Below, piece after piece: positions 36,357 through 42,731 of a DNA stretch of 42,731 nt. How positions within the stretch are numbered: position 1 is the stretch's first letter; every line of letters starts with the position of its first letter. Origin of the DNA: a bacterium (lineage in GTDB: Bacteria; Verrucomicrobiota; Kiritimatiellia; RFP12; UBA1067); assembly GCA_025360845.1 (NCBI GenBank), contig JANYBJ010000320.1, positions 1-42,731 on the forward strand. Direction: 5' to 3'. The position numbers were made by a program, and so were the translations under genes. The notes beneath the pieces were generated by a model. It saw nothing but the letters and a program-made list of their open reading frames with translations. It made no database searches and was not told where the DNA came from.

Positions 36357-36390
36357 ACGCCGCGCGGCACGGGGTGCGGCGCGGCGTTTT
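36357..36390. terminator. Strong hairpin terminator ACGCCGCGCGGCAC-GGG-GTGCGGCGCGGCGT + TTTT
   Basis: 13/14 complementary arms; T-tract on + strand and T-rich flank on - strand, downstream of the DUF1097 gene. Confidence 0.75.
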
Positions 36391-36421
36391 GAAAGAACGT
36401 TCAACGCTGAACGCTCAAGTG

Positions 36422-36979
36422 CTATTTGGCGAGGGAGGCCTCGTACTTGCCGCGCCAGAAGACGGTGATGTAACCGAAGCTCAGGCCCAAGGCGCAGTAG
36501 ATCAACTCGGCCTGCGTGGCGTAGAGGAACTTGGTGGTCATGTCGCCGCCGGGCACGGCCGCGGTCAGTGCGGCATGGCCCATCGAGGCGAAGAACGCGC
36601 CGGAGCCGATGAAGAGCGCGGGCACCATGTTCTTGAAGTTTTCGGACATGATCGCGGGGATGACCACGATGAAGACGGCGATCGCCATGGTGAAGTTCAT
36701 GCCCGCAACAAAGGGGATGCCCTTGATGCCGGGAGCGCCCATCAGCTCGATGATCGCGATGGAGGCGATGATGCCGGTCAGATAACCGATCCACGCCTTC
36801 AGGCCGTTCATCGGCGTGCAGCCGGCCACGAAATAAACCGCCCAGGCCTGAAAGGCGATCCACATCATGTCCATGCCGTGTGTGAGTTTCGGCACAAACC
36901 CGTTGATGAGGACGAGAATCGCGGCCTGAAGGGCCAACCCGCAGGACACAACGAACAATTGCTTATGAGACAGAGCCAT
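36422..36979 (-). CDS. DUF1097 family integral membrane protein
   Basis: MALSHKQLFVVSCGLALQAAILVLINGFVPKL...GMDMMWIAFQAWAVYFVAGCTPMNGLKAWIGYLTGIIASIAII. Confidence 0.7.
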   Translation of the reverse strand: MALSHKQLFVVSCGLALQAAILVLINGFVPKLTHGMDMMWIAFQAWAVYFVAGCTPMNGLKAWIGYLTGIIASIAIIELMGAPGIKGIPFVAGMNFTMAIAVFIVVIPAIMSENFKNMVPALFIGSGAFFASMGHAALTAAVPGGDMTTKFLYATQAELIYCALGLSFGYITVFWRGKYEASLAK

Positions 36980-37186
36980 CTTCACCCACCCCTTTTTCTT
37001 AACTGTTCAGGCGGCCGCCAACACCCGTTGTCGGCGAATCCCCACCTTGAATGACTGCATTCTAGCCGAATCACCTTGGGGATGCAAAGGGGAAGATGGG
37101 CGATGTCGGGCGCGGACGCGCTTTTTTTCTTCGTGGTTTTTCGGGAAGCGCGTATACTAGGATTCAACTTCAACCGGAGGGCGTTT

Positions 37187-39121
37187 ATGGAAGCGTTGGC
37201 TGTTCTGATCGGGTTCGCGGTTTTCGGCATCATTTTTGTGCTTCCCGTGATTATTCTTGTACGGCTCTCGTCTGTGCTTCGCGAACTAGAGACGTTGAAT
37301 GAGCGGCTCCGCCTGTTCGAGAGCGCGCGGAAAAGGGAACCTGCGGAAGCCTCTGTCGAAGCGGCGAAAAAAGTGCCGCCGCCTGTAACGGCGCCTGCGG
37401 CGGCGCCGCTTCCTGTAGCCGCCCCTGCGCCTGCCGCGCGTGAGGCGCCCGTTCAGAAACCGCCCGTGCCGGCGACGGTGCAGGCGGAGCCGACGCCTGC
37501 CGAACGCGTGATGAGCAAGGCGTGGAACTGGCTGGTGATCGGCGAGGAATACCGCCAGCCGGGCGTGTCGTGGGAGTATGCGGTCGCGACGAACTGGCTG
37601 TTGCGCATCGGCATTCTGGTGGTGTTGGCGGGTATCGCGTTCTTCCTGAAATACTCGATCGAAAAGGGCATCATGGGTCCGCTCGGACGCGTGGCTCTGA
37701 GCCTGACCGCAGGCCTTGGCATGATCTGTTTCGGCGTGCGGTTGCTCTTCAAGCGGTATCACCTGCTGGGACAGGGACTGGTGGGCGCAGGATTCGTCAC
37801 GCTCTACTTCGCGTTCTACGCGGCTTCGGGGATGTATCACCTGATGGCGCAAAGCGCGGCGTTCGCGCTGATGGCATGCGTGACCGTGGCGGCGGGCGTG
37901 CTGGCGGTGCGGTATCAGTCCGTGATGATTGCGGTGCTGGGTGTGGTCGGCGGATACGCCACGCCGGTGATGATCGGCGACACGGGTTCGATCGATTTGT
38001 TCTTCTACGGCTATATCCTGCTGCTGGGGTGCGGCGTGCTGGGGATCTCGCTGGTCAGACGCTGGCCGATGCTGAACGTGTTGGGCATGCTCGCCTCGTA
38101 CGCGCTTGCTTTTCTTTTCTGCGAGGGGCACCGCGGAACGACACAACTGGTTCACGATCTGATTTTTCTTTCCGCGATTCACCTGCTCTATCTGTTTTCC
38201 GTGATCGTGATCCACATCCGCAAACGGCTGGCGACGACGGTTGTCGAATGGGCGGCCATTTTCTTAAACGCGGGGATTTTTTGGGCATGGGCTTTTCTGC
38301 TGTTCAAACCGATTTTCGGCAAAGAGGGAACCGGGCTCGTCGCGCTTGCGGTGGCTGCGGTTTATGTGGGCTTGGTCTACGCTTGCCTGCAGCGTAAGCT
38401 GTTGGACAAGGCCCTGATCGGCCTTTTCATCGGGCTGGCGTCGGTCTTCTTGGCGATGAGCCCGGTGCTGATGATTTCGGGCGAGTGGCTGACGATGGCC
38501 TGGTGTCTACAGGCGCTGGCGATGCTCTGGATTTCGCGCAGGACGGGCAGTCGGTTCATGGGGAATATGGCGGTCGTCCTGTTCGCGCTGGCCTGTGTGC
38601 GCGGCATGAGCTGGGATTTGGACCGGCTGTACGACCCCTTGCACCCGTCGACCTTGAGAGGCGCGGCGTTCTGGCATGCGGCCGGACTCCGGGCGCTCAC
38701 CTACGGCGCGTTGCCGGCGACGCTGCTTGCGGCGTGGCGGCTCACGCGTCCGAGTCCGGCGGCGGCCAAGGTGCTGGGCCTGGTGCTGGTTCAGGTGTGG
38801 CTGTATCTGACACTGGAGACGGACGTGATCGCCCGGGTCTATGCGCCCGAGTTCCAGCACAGCGCGGTGACGGTGGTGTGGACGCTCTTCGCCTTCGCGC
38901 TGCTCTTCGCGGGCATCCGCTTGCGCGGCAAATGGCTGCGCTGGTGCGGGCTGGGGCTCTTCGCGCTGGCTGTGGGCAAGCTGTTGGTTATCGACCTCGC
39001 AGGGCTCGATACGCTCTACCGTATCGTCGCTTTCATATCGGTCGGCATCCTGCTGGTGCTGGGCTCGTTCGTGTATCTCAAGTACAAAGCGCTCTTTGAA
39101 CCGGAAGTCGGAGGACAGTAG
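37187..39121 (+). CDS. DUF2339 family multi-spanning membrane protein
   Basis: SWEYAVATNWLLRIGILVVLAGIAFFLKYSIEKGIMGPLGRVALSLTAGLGMI, GVVGGYATPVMIGDTGSIDLFFYGYILLLG; followed by DUF3999. Confidence 0.88.
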   Translation: MEALAVLIGFAVFGIIFVLPVIILVRLSSVLRELETLNERLRLFESARKREPAEASVEAAKKVPPPVTAPAAAPLPVAAPAPAAREAPVQKPPVPATVQAEPTPAERVMSKAWNWLVIGEEYRQPGVSWEYAVATNWLLRIGILVVLAGIAFFLKYSIEKGIMGPLGRVALSLTAGLGMICFGVRLLFKRYHLLGQGLVGAGFVTLYFAFYAASGMYHLMAQSAAFALMACVTVAAGVLAVRYQSVMIAVLGVVGGYATPVMIGDTGSIDLFFYGYILLLGCGVLGISLVRRWPMLNVLGMLASYALAFLFCEGHRGTTQLVHDLIFLSAIHLLYLFSVIVIHIRKRLATTVVEWAAIFLNAGIFWAWAFLLFKPIFGKEGTGLVALAVAAVYVGLVYACLQRKLLDKALIGLFIGLASVFLAMSPVLMISGEWLTMAWCLQALAMLWISRRTGSRFMGNMAVVLFALACVRGMSWDLDRLYDPLHPSTLRGAAFWHAAGLRALTYGALPATLLAAWRLTRPSPAAAKVLGLVLVQVWLYLTLETDVIARVYAPEFQHSAVTVVWTLFAFALLFAGIRLRGKWLRWCGLGLFALAVGKLLVIDLAGLDTLYRIVAFISVGILLVLGSFVYLKYKALFEPEVGGQ

Positions 39122-39122
39122 C

Positions 39123-40472
39123 ATGAAAGCGGACAGGATTTGCGGAATGCTTATGTTGGCTGCGGGAGCGGCGTGCGCGGGTGAATGGCGCGTGACCCGT
39201 GCGGTCAGCGGAGGAGCCGAAACGGCCGCGGTGGCGGAGGTGGCGCTCGACGAGCACGTGTTCGCCAACAGCCAGCCGGAGTATGCCGATGTGCGGGTGC
39301 TGGACGGGGCGGGGCGCGAGGTGCCGCGCGTGATTCAGGAGAAACGCGCGTACGCTTTTGAAGAGCGCCACACGGCGCGCGAAGCGCGGGTGACGGGCGT
39401 CGAGCAGTTGCCCGAAGGCGGACTCGCGGTCGTGTGCGAACTGGACAGGACCAACCTCCTGTCGCTGACGCAAGTCACCCTGCGGACGCCGCTGCGCAAT
39501 TACGAGCAGACGGTGACCGTGTATGTTCAGGACGCGGGCGGAGCGTGGCAACCGGTCAAGCCGGCCGAGCCGCTTTTCGATTACAGCCGCTTTGCGGATG
39601 TGAAGAAGGAGACGGTCGAGCTGCCAGCACTGACGAACCGGTTGTTCAAGCTGGTCGTCGGGCAGGCGGACGACCGCGTGTTTTCGGCCTATTCCTCTGT
39701 GACGGAAGAGAAGTCGGGAGCGGCATCGGAGCGGCAGACCAAGCGCTACACGGTGGAGAATCGGACGTTTCGAATCGATGCGGTCATTTTCCGCGATACG
39801 GCGCGTGTGGCGGTCCTGAAGGATGAGGCGCGTCTGCCGGTCGGCGCGCGTGCGGTCGAGACGGCCGAGGATGCGGCGCGCAAGGCGACGGTGCTGACCT
39901 TCGCGGTGCGGCAGCAGCCTGTCGTGGGCATTGTGCTCAATCCCGCCGAGCAGAATTTTGAGCGCGGGGTGACGGTGGAGTGTCCCGCGCCCGGCGGCTG
40001 GCGGACGGTGGCGCAGGGCCGCGTGGTGCGGACGCGTTTGCCCGGTGTGCCCCAGCAAGAGAGCCTTCAGGTCAGCTTCGCCGAGGTGCGGGCAGAGCGT
40101 TTACGTGTGAAGGTCAACAACGATGACAATCCGCCGCTCACCTTTGGAGAGGGGGGTGTGGCCTATCAGCGGATGGGGTATGGCGTGATGTTCATTGCGG
40201 AAAAAGGGCAGCGCTATCGGCTGGCCTATGGCAACCCCGACGTCACGGTGGCCCCGGTGTATGAGCAAGGGGTCACAGGCTATTTGCGGAGCGGACTGCC
40301 GGCGCAGCTCTTGCAACTGGCGCCGCCGCCGCAGGGGGACGTCACGTACGGTTCCAGGGTGCGCGTGCGGCAGTTTCTGGCCAAGCACGGGCTTATCATG
40401 ATCTCCGCGCTGGTCATGGCGGTGCTGGGCCTGCTGATTCTGCGGGCGGTGCGGCATGTGGAAAAAAGGTAG
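39123..40472 (+). CDS. DUF3999 family protein, secreted with C-terminal TM
   Basis: Signal peptide, YADVRVLDGAGREVPRVI, coupled to the DUF2339 gene (stop ends 39121). Confidence 0.75.
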   Translation: MKADRICGMLMLAAGAACAGEWRVTRAVSGGAETAAVAEVALDEHVFANSQPEYADVRVLDGAGREVPRVIQEKRAYAFEERHTAREARVTGVEQLPEGGLAVVCELDRTNLLSLTQVTLRTPLRNYEQTVTVYVQDAGGAWQPVKPAEPLFDYSRFADVKKETVELPALTNRLFKLVVGQADDRVFSAYSSVTEEKSGAASERQTKRYTVENRTFRIDAVIFRDTARVAVLKDEARLPVGARAVETAEDAARKATVLTFAVRQQPVVGIVLNPAEQNFERGVTVECPAPGGWRTVAQGRVVRTRLPGVPQQESLQVSFAEVRAERLRVKVNNDDNPPLTFGEGGVAYQRMGYGVMFIAEKGQRYRLAYGNPDVTVAPVYEQGVTGYLRSGLPAQLLQLAPPPQGDVTYGSRVRVRQFLAKHGLIMISALVMAVLGLLILRAVRHVEKR

Positions 40473-40523
40473 CGCGGGCTCTCCGAGCACGCGGACGCCT
40501 CGGGGAGGCGTCCCTACCTGAAC

Positions 40524-41378
40524 TTACGGTGCGGAAGGCACGAGCTTGGCGACTTTGGCTTGGGCCTCCAGGAGTTCCTTCTCCAGCGCCTGGAGTTGGG
40601 GATCGGCGGCGAGTTTGGCCGGGTCGGCCGGATGAGACGTTTTCCACGCCTTATAGTCGGCGGCTTCGGCGTCCGCCCTCGCCTTGATGCGCACCTGGTC
40701 GTATTTGAGCGCACGCAGGGCTTCGTCGGCCTTGGCCTTGCTCGGGCCGGCGAGCGTGTTCATCTGTTTTTCCATTGCGGCGGCTTTGGTGACACTGTCT
40801 TGGTAGGCTTGCTGCGCCTGTCGCGCGGCCTCGAAATGCGGATTCGAGGCGAGCGCCTCGTCGGCGAGCGCTTCTTTACGGTCGGCGATTTTCCCTTTGA
40901 GAGCGAAATAGGCGCCAAGATTATGGAGGGTCTCGGGGTCGAGCGCATCGGGGTCGCCCTCATAGGCGGCAACGTCGGTGCAGTCCAGCAGCAACGGGCC
41001 TTCCCATGCGTCTCCGCGTTTCACGGTGCAGACCAGCATGGCGTTTTTCGAGGTGGCTTTCACGGCGGTGTATTTGAAGAGCGTGCCGCCGGGCAAGGCA
41101 CCCGCGTGCTTGCCTTGCGGCGAGTAACAGGGGCTGGTCGCCTGGGTGAAGCCCCACCCCTTTTTGGGTCCGAGAAAGGTGACCTTCGTGACCGTGTCTT
41201 TAGCTGCCTCGCGCGGAGCTGGGGAAACGTTCAAACCGGAGTTCCCGCTGCGCGTGGAGGCGGCGCCGTCGCCGGGGCTTTTGGACAGCGGCTCCAGATT
41301 GCGCGAAGATTTTTTTACCTCCGCAAAGGAGGTGCAGACGAACAGAAACAGAGCGGGTGTCAATAAAACGCGATTCAT
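40524..41378 (-). CDS. Secreted hypothetical protein with C-terminal coiled coil
   Basis: MNRVLLTPALFLFVCTSFAEV signal; long Ala/Lys/Glu-rich C-terminus. Confidence 0.7.
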   Translation of the reverse strand: MNRVLLTPALFLFVCTSFAEVKKSSRNLEPLSKSPGDGAASTRSGNSGLNVSPAPREAAKDTVTKVTFLGPKKGWGFTQATSPCYSPQGKHAGALPGGTLFKYTAVKATSKNAMLVCTVKRGDAWEGPLLLDCTDVAAYEGDPDALDPETLHNLGAYFALKGKIADRKEALADEALASNPHFEAARQAQQAYQDSVTKAAAMEKQMNTLAGPSKAKADEALRALKYDQVRIKARADAEAADYKAWKTSHPADPAKLAADPQLQALEKELLEAQAKVAKLVPSAP

Positions 41379-41492
41379 GTGTTCTCCATGACAACAAGCC
41401 AATAAGCCGTCAAAAATAAACGCTCACCGCCCACCGTTCAACTCCCAACCTTCAAGCTGCCGGGAAGAGGGGAGTTGCGGGCAAAGTCCGCA

Positions 41493-42035
41493 TTAGCGCA
41501 GGACAACGGCGCCGAGGCCGATGAGGAGAAGTCCGAGCAGGACGTCGAGCGCTCCGGCGAGGCGGAAGAGCGGCGTTCTCCGGGTGAGCCAGACGATGAC
41601 TTGGCGCATTTTCCAAGGATAAAGGATCAGGATCATGCCTTTGAGAATGCAGAGGTAGGCGAGGGTGACGAGCACCAGCCGCCACGGCGAAGGGTGGACG
41701 CGGGCGGTGTGCAGCAGCTCATAGGGGAAAAGCACGAGGATGCCGCCGAACGCGCGGCAGGTCAGCAGGTTGTCGAGCCAGAACCACGTGAGGGGGATGC
41801 AGACCAAGACGGCGACGGGAAGGAACTTTTTGAACGGCACAAGGAAATCGAGCTGCATGGTCCAGAGCGCGTAGCCGGCCCAGGCCCAGGCGATCGAGCT
41901 GAGAACCCGGCCTGCGGTCACGCTGCGCGGCAAGGCGTTGTAGAAACGGGCGAGCGGCGCGGGGGCGGCAACGATCGCAGCGCCCATCAGGACGCAGATG
42001 AGCCCGAGCAGATAACACCAGCAGGAAAGAGGCAT
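41493..42035 (-). CDS. Hypothetical multi-TM membrane protein (180 aa)
   Basis: MPLSCWCYLLGLICVLMGAAIVAAPAPLARFYNALPRSVTAGRVLSSIAWAWAGYALW... Confidence 0.7.
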   Translation of the reverse strand: MPLSCWCYLLGLICVLMGAAIVAAPAPLARFYNALPRSVTAGRVLSSIAWAWAGYALWTMQLDFLVPFKKFLPVAVLVCIPLTWFWLDNLLTCRAFGGILVLFPYELLHTARVHPSPWRLVLVTLAYLCILKGMILILYPWKMRQVIVWLTRRTPLFRLAGALDVLLGLLLIGLGAVVLR

Positions 42036-42108
42036 GATAGATTTCCTTTAAAAGTGAGGCAGTATTAAAACACATCGGGGCGGTCGGTTAAACCTAAAAG
42101 CGCAACTT

Positions 42109-42525
42109 GTGCTCGGGCCTCCGGCAGCGTTCCCGCCGGGTCCCGAAAACATCCAGTACTCCAGCCCGCGGTTCTGCGAGTGGCACCCGTCCCTCGCGCT
42201 GCCGGTCATGGCCGACGCCGCCGCGGGCGTCACCAACCGGTTCGCGTGGTCGGATACCGGCCTGCTCCTCTCTTCGTGGGACGCCGTGTCCGCCGTCTCC
42301 TTCGCCTACAACGCCAACGGCCAGCCCGCCGCGGTCACCAACGCCAACGGGCACGTCACGTCCTTCAGCTACGACGCAGGGGGCTATCCTTCCCTGACTA
42401 CGCCTGCCGCCCGCACGGTCTTCGACGCTTACGGGCACCTCACCGAGTCCGCCCTGCCCGCGCCCGGCGGCGGTTGGCGCTCCACCGTCTTCACGAACGA
42501 CACCTTCGGCCGCGTCGGCTCATAA
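42109..42525 (+). pseudogene. YD-repeat (Rhs-like) protein fragment
   Basis: VTNRFAWSDTGLLLSSWDAVSAVSFAYNANGQPAAVTNANGHVTSFSYDAGGYPSLTTPAARTVFDAYGHLTES; no convincing start and a short C-terminus. Confidence 0.75.
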
Positions 42526-42563
42526 TCAGGTTGCCACGACAAGAATCGAGGGCAATTTGTCTA

Positions 42564-42731
42564 ATGTCAAATTACAACCCCAAATCCGCCCTCAACGAGG
42601 AAAACAGGGCGCTTTCCGCGCGCGTGGCGGAGATGGAGTCGCGGCTCAAGCAGCAGCACCGGATGAAGTTCAAGCGGAACAGCAAGCCCGCCGTCCCGCA
42701 GGCGGGGGGCGCGCCCGACGGCAAGCCCCGC
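42564..42731 (+). mobile_element. 5' end of an IS66-like transposase (continues past window)
   Basis: MSNYNPKSALNEENRALSARVAEMESRLKQQHRMKFKRNSKPAVPQAGGAPDGKPR, coiled coil then basic/Pro-rich linker. Confidence 0.55.

Noticed and set aside
36111-36392. 93-aa ORF as a real gene
   Set aside because: Overlaps the dyad operator and the terminator hairpin, and has no recognisable domain.

Overview
High-GC bacterial chromosomal window. Gene content (autotransporter-type beta-strand repeat protein, Minf_1886-like protein, rhamnosidase, large secreted hydrolase-like protein) suggests a PVC-group organism such as Kiritimatiellota, Lentisphaerota or Verrucomicrobiota; this is an inference. The housekeeping backbone includes HIT protein, feoB-feoA, zwf, aspS, serC, rpmH-rnpA-yidD-yidC, an N-acyl-D-amino-acid deacylase, DUF167, YggT, a YqjD/YqjE-like pair, DUF1097 and DUF2339/DUF3999. 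Accessory material includes a RelBE/ParE-like toxin-antitoxin pair, a RAYT/Y1 transposase, an IS66-like transposase start, a YD-repeat fragment and frameshifted secreted genes. The best candidate for an unusual system is a compact, lower-GC restriction-modification-like cassette at about 25.2-27.2 kb. It has a D12-class adenine methyltransferase divergent from a small XRE (C-protein-like) regulator. Two identically patterned 17-bp dyad operators and opposed promoters lie between them, and both promoters predict leaderless transcripts. The putative PD-(D/E)XK endonuclease is split across two frames exactly at an A_AAA_AAG slippery heptamer. A 14/15 direct repeat flanks the cassette, and short relics of what may be a larger methylase-type gene lie on either side. 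I also report dispersed GATTAG/GATTAC-type hexamer arrays next to accessory genes and AACGCTCAACG-type intergenic repeats. No tRNA, rRNA or CRISPR array was recognised. All family names are from reading the translations; no database search was possible.
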